Assembly (NCBI GenBank): GCA_947071285.1
Contig: CAMTFK010000009.1
Coordinates: 1-44,053, forward strand
Length of the DNA: 44,053 bases
From: an uncultured Bacteroides sp.
Lineage (GTDB): Bacteria > Bacteroidota > Bacteroidia > Bacteroidales > Bacteroidaceae
Reading direction: 5' to 3'
Shown: piece after piece, positions 35,357 through 42,540 of the stretch
Layout: each line of letters begins with the position of its first letter
Numbering within the stretch: the stretch's first letter is position 1
Position numbers and translations under genes: made by a program
The notes under the pieces: model-generated
Databases searched by the model: none
Told to the model about the DNA's origin: nothing
The model's input: only the letters and a program-made list of their open reading frames with translations

Positions 35357-36460
35357 TTATTCCTCCAGAAGCGCCACTGCACACCAAAGGTAAGGAGCTT
35401 GTCCATGATAATCGCCTACATTTTGCTTACGATCATAATAGTACTGCTTATCATTCTTCTTGTTGGTGCCTTCACAAACGGATTTCACATTGTTGTTCTC
35501 ATCTATGTATTTCACCATGCCCATCCATGCCTTGCGGGCAGCGGGTGCATATTCTTTGGCATCCAACCAGCCGTTCTTCACTCCCTTGATAAAAGCAAAA
35601 GTAAACATGGCAGAACCTGAGGTTTCGAGCCAACAGTCGGAATGATCGAGCAATTGATGCCACAGCCCATTAGAAGACTGATACTTCTTCAAACTTTTCA
35701 TCATAGTGAGATAGCCGTGCATGATTCGCGGACGGTATTCACTGTCTTCGGGCAGGCTACTCAACAACTCTGCCATACCGGCAGCCATCCAACCATTACC
35801 TCTGCTCCAATAGAAAGGAACATCCGGAGCGTGATAGAAAAGACCGTTCGGGCGTTGCAACTCGTCCAGATACATCACCATCTCTCTTGCAGCCCGGTCT
35901 ATGTATTTGCGGTCACCGGTAATCCGATAAGCTTGAGTCTGCACAATGGTAATCATGTACATATCGTCAATCCACAAACGCGTCTGCCAGGAATACCCTT
36001 TCTGGTCCCATTCCTTTTCTTTCGGTTTCGCATTTGCGGGGAGTTGCCATTGGGTGTCGGCATAAGGAAGGCCCAAGTCCAGATAGCGTTGGTCTTTCGT
36101 TATCTTATACAGTTCCAGAGGCAAGCTACCGAACATATTTACATCCACATGATTCATGATAGGCAATAAAGCCTTTTCCGTAGTGAAGAGAAGTTCAAAT
36201 CTGTTCTGCAACAACTTCACAAGCTCCTGATCGTTGGTAAGTGCTGCAAACTTCAGCCCTCCGTTCCAAGTGAAAGTCTCAGGATAACTGATCCACTTTC
36301 CAATGTGAAGCATGTGTTTTCCATCTACAAAATGATATGCCAAACGTTTGCCCACTTCTTCCGGTTTATATCCTTCCGGAAAATCTTTTAGCAGGTTTGT
36401 CTGACCAAACAATAATTGAATTGGAAGCAGAAACAGCAATAATAATGACTTTTTGCGCAT
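35357..36460 (-). CDS. GH105 unsaturated uronyl hydrolase, copy 2; first gene of the catabolic operon
   Basis: The 367-residue paralogue of the GH105 at 28352-29458 has the same motifs: 'SWQTRLWIDDMYMITIVQ', 'APDVPFYWSRGNGWMAAGMAELL' and 'LETSGSAMFTFAFIKGV'. The signal peptide (MRKKSLLLLFLLPIQLLFGQ) is present. Differences cluster in 'SSLPEDSEYRPRIMHG' and the last 50 residues ('VCEGTNKKNDKQYYYDRKQNVGDYHG'), which may tune the +1 subsite. A -7 promoter element lies about 75 bp upstream. The two GH105 genes form direct repeats bracketing GH2, FAD oxidoreductase and GH130, so the copy number may vary by recombination. Two copies may handle different uronides or linkages. Confidence 0.94.
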   Translation of the reverse strand: MRKKSLLLLFLLPIQLLFGQTNLLKDFPEGYKPEEVGKRLAYHFVDGKHMLHIGKWISYPETFTWNGGLKFAALTNDQELVKLLQNRFELLFTTEKALLPIMNHVDVNMFGSLPLELYKITKDQRYLDLGLPYADTQWQLPANAKPKEKEWDQKGYSWQTRLWIDDMYMITIVQTQAYRITGDRKYIDRAAREMVMYLDELQRPNGLFYHAPDVPFYWSRGNGWMAAGMAELLSSLPEDSEYRPRIMHGYLTMMKSLKKYQSSNGLWHQLLDHSDCWLETSGSAMFTFAFIKGVKNGWLDAKEYAPAARKAWMGMVKYIDENNNVKSVCEGTNKKNDKQYYYDRKQNVGDYHGQAPYLWCAVALLEE

Positions 36461-36532
36461 AAGGTTAATTCTTTATTTATTAGACATTAAGAAACTTATA
36501 ATTATCATGGTATAATCTCTCGTCAGTGGTTA

Positions 36533-36540
36533 CAAAGATA
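36533..36540 (-). promoter_or_regulatory. Promoter -7 element of the catabolic operon
   Basis: On the minus strand TATCTTTG matches TAnnTTTG, 72 bp before ATG 36460. No good -33 TTTG is visible, which fits an activator-dependent promoter. The rest of the 520-bp gap 36461-36980 holds the foldback element and short CTAATCACT direct repeats near 36900-36936, but no gene. Confidence 0.55.
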
Positions 36541-36716
36541 GCGCGTAGTATCTTCACAGAAGGGAATATGCTTCCCAATAAATAGAAGAAATATCTCAAA
36601 ATCGTATAAGAAGTCACAAATTCATTTCAAATAACGCTGATGCTGGGAATTAATTCTTTTTTGTAACGGATTTGAATGAAATGATGATTTACTGAGTATC
36701 TTCATTAATTAGGCGG

Positions 36717-36883
36717 ACTATCTCCATTCCCCTCCTCCAGTTGGAGGAGGGGTGCCCAAAGGGCGGGGTGGTAGGTGGGAAAGAATTCCTTAGCCTTGTG
36801 ATTTATAGGTATTTTATTGTTTCACCTACCACCTCCCCCCGTTGGGGTACTCCTCCTCCCGGGAGGAGGAGAATGGAGATAGT
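36717..36883. mobile_element. 167-bp foldback (MITE-like) element with 61-bp terminal inverted repeats
   Basis: The left end 36717-36777, starting ACTATCTCCATTC, is a near-perfect inverse of the right end 36823-36883, ending in ATGGAGATAGT. Each arm also contains its own small hairpin: CCTCCTCCAGTTGGAGGAGG on the left, and the palindrome CCTCCTCCCGGGAGGAGG on the right. The 45-bp centre is AT-rich and non-coding. A related copy in the opposite orientation begins at 43972. Termini and repetition suggest a non-autonomous mobile or interspersed repeat. As a large stem-loop after the HTCS stop (36981) it could also end transcription. No transposase is encoded here. Confidence 0.75.
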
Positions 36884-36980
36884 GCTGTTTATCATTTGCC
36901 TAATTACTAATCACTAAACGCTAATCACTAATCACTTTTGTTCCTTTCTGCCCCGTTTTAAATTCCCCCAGCAGAATACC

Positions 36981-39900
36981 TTACCCTACAAAGTCTTTTG
37001 GAAGCACCCCAAATTGTTTCTGAAAGCATTTAGAGAAGTAAGAAGAAGAATTGAAGCCCACCATGTAGCAAATTTCATTGATGCGGCTCTCCCCTTCCTT
37101 CAACAACTGGGCGGCACGCTTCAGACGTTCCAAACGTAAATACTCGTTCGGAGTAAGGTCCAGCACTCCCTTCATCTTACGGTAGAAGCTGGAACGGCTC
37201 ATATTCAGACTATCCGCTATATCATCCATACTGAACTCCTGGTTGGAAAGATTAGAGAGAATAATCTCATTCAGTTTCTTTATAAACTCCTCATCAGCCT
37301 TGGTCAGTGCCATTGTGTTGACCGCCACAAACGGAGATTTAGCGAAGTTCTGGCGGAGCTTTTCCCTATTATTTATCAGATTGGAAACCACAGCCAGAAG
37401 ATATTCCGGTGAGAATGGCTTCTCAATATACGAATCCGCCCCCAATTCCATACCTTCAATCTTAGATTGAATATTAGTCTTGGCAGTCAACAGAATAATA
37501 GGAATATGGCTATAGCCTACCTCCGACTTTATGATTTTGCACAATTCAAAACCATCCATCAAAGGCATAACAACATCACTCACCACCAGATTCACAAAAT
37601 TACTATCCAGAGTCTGCAAAGCCTCCCTACCATTGGTAGCAGTCAGCACTGTATATTCGGACGATAACTGGCGTTCGATGAAAGCAAGCATATCCGGATT
37701 ATCTTCCACAACCAAAACCACATGTTTACTTGCCCGTTGCTGCTTCCCTTCCTGCTTATCATCAGAGAAATGCTCACCGGATGTTCCTGTCTGCAACTCT
37801 ACTTCCTTGCCCACCACATCCGAGTCCAGCGAAATGGCCATATCCTGAATGATAGGGAGCGTCAGGCGGAAAACATTTGCATCTTCTCCCGGAAGCATAA
37901 CCAGACTACCACGATGGAGTTCCGCCAACGAACGGGAAAGCGCCAGTCCGATGCCTGCGCCTGTAGTTACTTTCCCCTCCTCTTTCTCGCTGAAACGAAC
38001 AAAAGGCTGGAAAATCTCTTCTTTCATTTCATCGGGAATAATCACTCCGTCATTCTTAGTGGTGACATAGAATGCCTGGTTCTCCGCATCCACTTCCAAC
38101 TTAATATGCACATAGGTATCGGCATACTTCATTCCGTTATTCAAAAGATTACTTATAATCTTCGTAAAAGCTTCGCGATTGACATGTGCACAGAAGTTTT
38201 CTTCCGGCAACTCCAATGTAAGGTCGAAACCTTTCTGACGGGAAAGGGAAGTGAACCGCATATAAGTCTCCCTCAACACATTCGTAATGTCGCATTTGGC
38301 AAAGTTCAGCCGATAGCCCTGACTCTCCACTTTCCTGAAGTCCAGAAGTTGGTTGGTGAGGTTCAGCAACCGCTCCGTGTTATGCTGCATGATATTCAGG
38401 TCTTCGTGAGTTTCGGGGTCCAGATGTTTCTTCAGGATGATGTTCTCCAAAGGCCCCTTTATCAATGTCAGCGGAGTTCTGATTTCATGCGCCACATTCG
38501 TGAAGAAATCTATCTTGGCGTTATAAATTTCGCGTTCCTTCTCTTGCTCAAATATCTCCTGCTGACGGCGATGATGCCTGTTGCTACGCTGCTTGAAATA
38601 CCAGAAAGCATATACGGAGCAACCTATAATGAGCAATGCATAAACACAGTAAGCCCAGATAGAGAAATAGAAAGGAGGCAGGATATGGATATACAGCAGG
38701 TGCTCATCCGGATTCCATACTCCATCACTGTTAGAGGCTTTCACGCGGAACAGGTAATCGCCATATCCCAGGTTGGAATAGGTGACGATAGGGCTCTCTC
38801 CCACCGTTATCCAGTCTTTATCAAAGCCATCAAGCCTGTACATCAGTTTATTCATCTTCGGAAGCTGATAGCCGAGAGCGGCAATGCGGAAGGAGAATGA
38901 ATTTTGGTCGGACTTAAGCGTAATCCTGTCGGAGAAAGTAATGCTCTTTTCAAGAGGAGCATTGTTCTCACCGGCACGGACTTCGCGATTGAACAACATA
39001 AAGTCCGTAATCACCACCGGCGGCAGATTCTTGTTTTCAGTAAACGTCTTGGGGTTGAACACAACAAAACCATCGATGCTGCCCAAATAAATGGCACCGG
39101 ACTCATCCCTATAACCGGAACGGTAGTTGAATTGATCGCCAAGCAGCCCATTGGCCGTGGTGTATACCTTCACCTGCTTTGTGGCGGGGTTGAAGCAGGC
39201 CAATCCGCTGTTTGTCGTCAGCCAGAATAATCCTTCCGCATCCTCTACAATCTGATAGACAACATCATTAGGCAACCCATTGGACGAATCGTAACTGGTG
39301 AATGTTTCCGTATCAGGATGAAACAGACAGAAACCTCCTCCCTGTGTGGTCAGCCAGATTTGCCGGTGAGAATCTTCAAAGATACTCAGCACCTTATCAT
39401 AAGGAAGGCTCTCCTTATTGTCTTCATTGTGCACATAGTTCTTCCACCGTTTTTCATTGACGTTGTAGCAGTATGCACCGTTCGCATAAGTTGCCAGCCA
39501 CAGGTTGCCTCCCGAGTCTTCTTTTATATCGTATACAAATTTGCCGGCCAGTTCCGTGATTCTGTCAAAGTCGTCAGTTTGTTCATTATACTTCAACAAC
39601 CCGAACATGGTTCCCAGATAAATATCACCTGTAACCGTCCTGTAAATAGCAAAGATGCTATTGTCTATCAACGAACGTGGAGAATCTGTTTTCTGATAGG
39701 TTTTCAGAATGTTGCCTGTATTGGTATCTACTATCTTCAAGCCTTTGGAGAAAGTTCCCACCCATAGTTTATCTCCAACCATACATAGCCCGTGAATATT
39801 GGTAAATCCGGAACTGGGTGCAAAGAAAGAAAAGTTTTTTGTCTTCGGGTCGAAACGGTTCAGACCGCCGTCTTCGGTACCAATCCACAGTATGCCTTTG

Positions 39901-41006
39901 TTGTCCTGGCAGAACTCGCGGACACGTTTGCCCCGCAAAGTGTTTTCTCCGTCCTTCGGATAATACTTTTCAAAATAGGTATAGGACTTCGGATAATAGT
40001 CCACTCCACCGAAGTAGGAACCCACCCAAATACCACTTTCCCTGTCCTCACACAATGAATAGATTGCATTATCCGACAAGGAATAAGGGTCATCTTTGGA
40101 GCTATGCAGATGCACATACTTATCCGTGCGGAGATTGTAGATATAAACTCCCGACTCGGCTCCAATCCACAGTTCATTATCAGAGTTGACCAGCAAATCG
40201 CGGCAAAAGACCATCTCACCGGTTTCGTCCACCATCAGCAGATTACGCAGGTTGCCGGAAGTGAGGTTCAACTCCTGCACGCCCTGCCGTATAGAACTAA
40301 TATAAAGGCAATTGTAAGCTCCCGGCACAATATTCATCACCACATCGTCCTTGAAAACCTCATTGCCGCCCTTTGGCGAAAGATAAGGATGAAGTGTCTT
40401 TAAATTGTCCTTTGAGTAGAACAGGCCATTGCCATAAAAGCCTATCCAGATAGTTCCGCTATTATCAAAAGCGAAGCTGTTTACGTTGGCCGAGAATTCA
40501 TTCAGTATATAATTATGGAGTTTTTCCTTTTGGGCGTCATAGCAGAATAATCCCTGTGTTTCAACAGCTATCCACACCCGCCCTTGCTTATCGCCCGAAA
40601 TGGCGGAAACCGTTCGCTCTATCTTCGTGTTTTCCTCGCTCAACTGGTTGAAGGGAACAAAAGTCTCTTTATCCGAGCAGTAGATGTACAGCCCTGCATC
40701 CGTACCTACCCAGATATCTCCATCATTATCCTCGTAGAGGCAAGTCACAAAGTTATTCCCCAGACTGTGGCTATCAGTCATGTCACGTTTGAAGTTCCGG
40801 AACGACAATCCGTCATACCGGCTCAGTCCGCCTTTAGTGCCAAACCACATAAATCCTTTCTTATCCTGCATGATTGCATTGACCGTAGTCTGGGACAGTC
40901 CGTCCTTGATACTGAGATTTCTGAAATAGTAATGTTCATTTGCCGCTTGTGCCCAGCAAACCATGTAGCAAAGAAAACTTACGAGGGCTATGATTCTCTT
41001 GTCCAT
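36981..41006 (-). CDS. Hybrid two-component system (HTCS) regulator of the PUL
   Basis: The 1341-residue one-protein two-component system has a signal peptide (MDKRIIALVSFLCYMVCWAQA). A periplasmic double propeller follows with at least 13 Reg_prop-type blades, such as 'WFGTKGGLSRYDG', 'WIGTEDGGLNRFD' and 'WLTTNSGLACFN'. A Y_Y_Y domain covers about 700-775 ('LMYRLDGFDKDW') and a membrane helix about 780-803. HisKA 'NVAHEIRTPLTLIKG' carries His840, and HATPase 'NLLNNGMKYAD' and 'GAGIGLALSRSLAELHRG' follow. The receiver has Asp1144 in 'VVSDVVMPLMDGFE'. The AraC DNA-binding domain at the C-terminus (about 1235-1341) includes 'YMVGFNSSSYFSKCFQKQFG'. It binds an oligosaccharide breakdown product in the periplasm and activates the PUL promoters. 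It is encoded upstream of the catabolic operon on the same strand. Confidence 0.97.
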   Translation of the reverse strand: MDKRIIALVSFLCYMVCWAQAANEHYYFRNLSIKDGLSQTTVNAIMQDKKGFMWFGTKGGLSRYDGLSFRNFKRDMTDSHSLGNNFVTCLYEDNDGDIWVGTDAGLYIYCSDKETFVPFNQLSEENTKIERTVSAISGDKQGRVWIAVETQGLFCYDAQKEKLHNYILNEFSANVNSFAFDNSGTIWIGFYGNGLFYSKDNLKTLHPYLSPKGGNEVFKDDVVMNIVPGAYNCLYISSIRQGVQELNLTSGNLRNLLMVDETGEMVFCRDLLVNSDNELWIGAESGVYIYNLRTDKYVHLHSSKDDPYSLSDNAIYSLCEDRESGIWVGSYFGGVDYYPKSYTYFEKYYPKDGENTLRGKRVREFCQDNKGILWIGTEDGGLNRFDPKTKNFSFFAPSSGFTNIHGLCMVGDKLWVGTFSKGLKIVDTNTGNILKTYQKTDSPRSLIDNSIFAIYRTVTGDIYLGTMFGLLKYNEQTDDFDRITELAGKFVYDIKEDSGGNLWLATYANGAYCYNVNEKRWKNYVHNEDNKESLPYDKVLSIFEDSHRQIWLTTQGGGFCLFHPDTETFTSYDSSNGLPNDVVYQIVEDAEGLFWLTTNSGLACFNPATKQVKVYTTANGLLGDQFNYRSGYRDESGAIYLGSIDGFVVFNPKTFTENKNLPPVVITDFMLFNREVRAGENNAPLEKSITFSDRITLKSDQNSFSFRIAALGYQLPKMNKLMYRLDGFDKDWITVGESPIVTYSNLGYGDYLFRVKASNSDGVWNPDEHLLYIHILPPFYFSIWAYCVYALLIIGCSVYAFWYFKQRSNRHHRRQQEIFEQEKEREIYNAKIDFFTNVAHEIRTPLTLIKGPLENIILKKHLDPETHEDLNIMQHNTERLLNLTNQLLDFRKVESQGYRLNFAKCDITNVLRETYMRFTSLSRQKGFDLTLELPEENFCAHVNREAFTKIISNLLNNGMKYADTYVHIKLEVDAENQAFYVTTKNDGVIIPDEMKEEIFQPFVRFSEKEEGKVTTGAGIGLALSRSLAELHRGSLVMLPGEDANVFRLTLPIIQDMAISLDSDVVGKEVELQTGTSGEHFSDDKQEGKQQRASKHVVLVVEDNPDMLAFIERQLSSEYTVLTATNGREALQTLDSNFVNLVVSDVVMPLMDGFELCKIIKSEVGYSHIPIILLTAKTNIQSKIEGMELGADSYIEKPFSPEYLLAVVSNLINNREKLRQNFAKSPFVAVNTMALTKADEEFIKKLNEIILSNLSNQEFSMDDIADSLNMSRSSFYRKMKGVLDLTPNEYLRLERLKRAAQLLKEGESRINEICYMVGFNSSSYFSKCFQKQFGVLPKDFVG

Positions 41007-41031
41007 CCTTGTGTTTTTATAGATTCGTTGC

Positions 41032-41039
41032 CAAATATA
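41032..41039 (-). promoter_or_regulatory. Promoter -7 element of the HTCS gene
   Basis: On the minus strand TATATTTG fits TAnnTTTG, 26 bp before ATG 41006. No good -33 box. It lies between the start codon and the tandem-repeat array. Confidence 0.5.
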
Positions 41040-41185
41040 GCTCTATTTGACGATAAACGATAAGAGAAGCATTTCAATAAATAAAAATATCGTCTCTTTC
41101 ACAGTTATAAGTACAGCGAAAGTATGCCCGGAGAGGCCTCTACCCCTGTTTTCCACCCGGGTTACCTATACTTTGCCCATCTCAT

Positions 41186-41251
41186 TGCAGGACTGAGCAC
41201 ACAACACTGCAGGACTGAGCACAGAACAGTCCCGGACTGAGTACCGAAAAC
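41186..41251. repeat. Three 22-bp tandem repeats
   Basis: Units at 41186-41207, 41208-41229 and 41230-41251 share the core GGACTGAGCAC (third copy GGACTGAGTAC). The first two differ at only two positions. The third copy overlaps the 23-bp array that follows. Confidence 0.8.
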
Positions 41252-41384
41252 ACCCGGATGTTTTACCCTAAAACATGGGGATGTTTTGCCCCAAAACATG
41301 GGGGTGTTTTACCCTAAAACATGGGGGTGTTTTACCCTAAAACATCCGGATGTTTTAGGAGACAACATAGGGATGTTCTAATAG
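41247..41384. repeat. Six 23-bp tandem repeats with palindromic cores
   Basis: Units start at 41247, 41270, 41293, 41316, 41339 and 41362. Each has the form AAAACATSSGGRTGTTTT plus five bases (usually ACCCT); copies 3 and 4 are identical, while copies 1 and 6 are diverged. The fifth unit contains the perfect palindrome AAAACATCCGGATGTTTT. The array is bracketed by identical words CAGTCCCGGACT at 41227-41238 and 41387-41398. There are no unique spacers, so it is not a CRISPR. It occupies most of the 543-bp gap (41007-41549) between the HTCS start and the GH43 stop; no gene is seen there. Confidence 0.85.
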
Positions 41385-41497
41385 TTCAGTCCCGGACTCA
41401 AAGGTGCTAGGTCCGGGACGTAAAGGTGCTAAGTCCTACTTTGAAAGGTACAGCGGATACTTATGTAATGCGGGCAGGCAGGTTGCCACCCGTCAGC

Positions 41498-41534
41498 AAC
41501 TTCGACAAAAAGCGCCGTTTCATCGAAGTTTTTT
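41498..41534 (+). terminator. Terminator-like hairpin oriented on the plus strand
   Basis: AACTTCGA (41498-41505) pairs with TCGAAGTT (41523-41530), and the right arm runs into a six-T stretch ending at 41534. The T-run is on the plus strand, although the flanking genes are read on the minus strand. It would end a plus-strand transcript from the repeat region, or the resemblance may be chance. On the minus strand there is no T-run after the stem. Confidence 0.4.
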
Positions 41535-41549
41535 CACTTTACACAGGCT

Positions 41550-42515
41550 TTATTTTACTAATTCAGGGATTATATAGCCTTCACTGATTCTCATGCGGTC
41601 CACTCCATTGACATTCTCAAAGGAGACTTCTCCGATATACATGGCACGCGGATGAATCTTTTCCTTGTCCCTATGGGCATGATAGACAATGCGGAGCTTG
41701 CCTGCCTTATCGGTAAACATGGCGCTATGCCCCACTCCCACCAGTTCGCCGGGCTTTTGCAACAAAGGATTTTCATCATATTTGGTCCAGGTACCCATCG
41801 GATTGGTAGCCGTGGCACAACCCACTCCATAAAACGGGCTCTCATAGCTATTGGCAGAATAGGACATATAGTACAGCCCGTTGTGCTTAATGATAAAGGA
41901 GCCTTCGTTCACACGGGGCCAGACTTCTTCCCACTTCTGAGATACATGGAGGCAGGGACGCATCGTCTCTTTCTTGATAGTGACAAGGTCTTTTTCCAAC
42001 TCTGCAATCCATATATTGTTGCCGTCGTTGAACCGCACGAAGGTGAGGTAAGGCGTACCGTCATCATCGATGAACAGAGAGTTGTCAATGCATTTTTCAT
42101 CCGTAATCATCGGTTCTTTCTTCTCTTGCACAAATGGCCCTGCGGGAGAATCGGCAATCGCCACGCAGATGTGTTCGTCGGCCGAATAGTACATATAGAA
42201 TTTCCCGTTCACGGCATAGACTTCGGGAGCCCAGAACCAACGGTCCGCCCAGGAGTCTTTCTTATTCAGGGCTATCCCTTCATACTTCCAGGTCAGCAAG
42301 TCATTGGAAGTGTATACTTCAATTCCTTCGCCGGAATGGGTGCCATAAGCATAGTATATCCCATCGTGCAGCATGATGAACGGGTCACCCAAAGGAACAG
42401 GTGTTTTCACTTCATTGGTAGTAGTGTTGTCGGTATCCTTTTTAGAAGAGGCCGACTGACAGGAAACAAGCGTTCCCAACAGTAACAAACAGATAAAAAC
42501 CAGATTTTTCTTCAT
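41550..42515 (-). CDS. GH43 lipoprotein glycosidase
   Basis: The 321-residue protein has a lipoprotein signal (MKKNLVFICLLLLGTLVSC, Cys19) followed by a Ser/Asp/Thr-rich linker and a single GH43 propeller. Candidate acids are base Asp in 'PLGDPFIMLHDG', modulator Asp in 'KCIDNSLFIDDDG' and acid Glu in 'RVNEGSFIIKHNG'. 'WFWAPEVYAVNGKFYMYYS' and 'GVGHSAMFTDKAGK' support GH43. It is diverged from the two GH43 proteins near susD and probably belongs to another subfamily; exo-acting arabinofuranosidase or galactosidase are possible activities. It is co-directional with the sulfatase gene 25 bp upstream and likely shares its transcript. The position beyond the HTCS gene marks the far edge of the PUL. 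Confidence 0.9.
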   Translation of the reverse strand: MKKNLVFICLLLLGTLVSCQSASSKKDTDNTTTNEVKTPVPLGDPFIMLHDGIYYAYGTHSGEGIEVYTSNDLLTWKYEGIALNKKDSWADRWFWAPEVYAVNGKFYMYYSADEHICVAIADSPAGPFVQEKKEPMITDEKCIDNSLFIDDDGTPYLTFVRFNDGNNIWIAELEKDLVTIKKETMRPCLHVSQKWEEVWPRVNEGSFIIKHNGLYYMSYSANSYESPFYGVGCATATNPMGTWTKYDENPLLQKPGELVGVGHSAMFTDKAGKLRIVYHAHRDKEKIHPRAMYIGEVSFENVNGVDRMRISEGYIIPELVK

Positions 42516-42540
42516 GATATTCTATTCTTTATATTCAATA

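Noticed and set aside
36600..36680. Imperfect inverted repeat (TCATTTCAAAT and ATTTGAATGA) as an operator before the GH105 operon
   Set aside because: Alignment needs a gap and the sequence is AT-rich, so chance cannot be excluded.
37722..38900. Plus-strand frame of 392 residues inside the HTCS gene
   Set aside because: The HTCS domains on the minus strand are continuous here; the plus frame has no recognisable domain and is a codon-bias shadow.
41247..41384. CRISPR array
   Set aside because: Units abut with no unique spacers between them, each unit is itself palindromic, and no cas gene is present.
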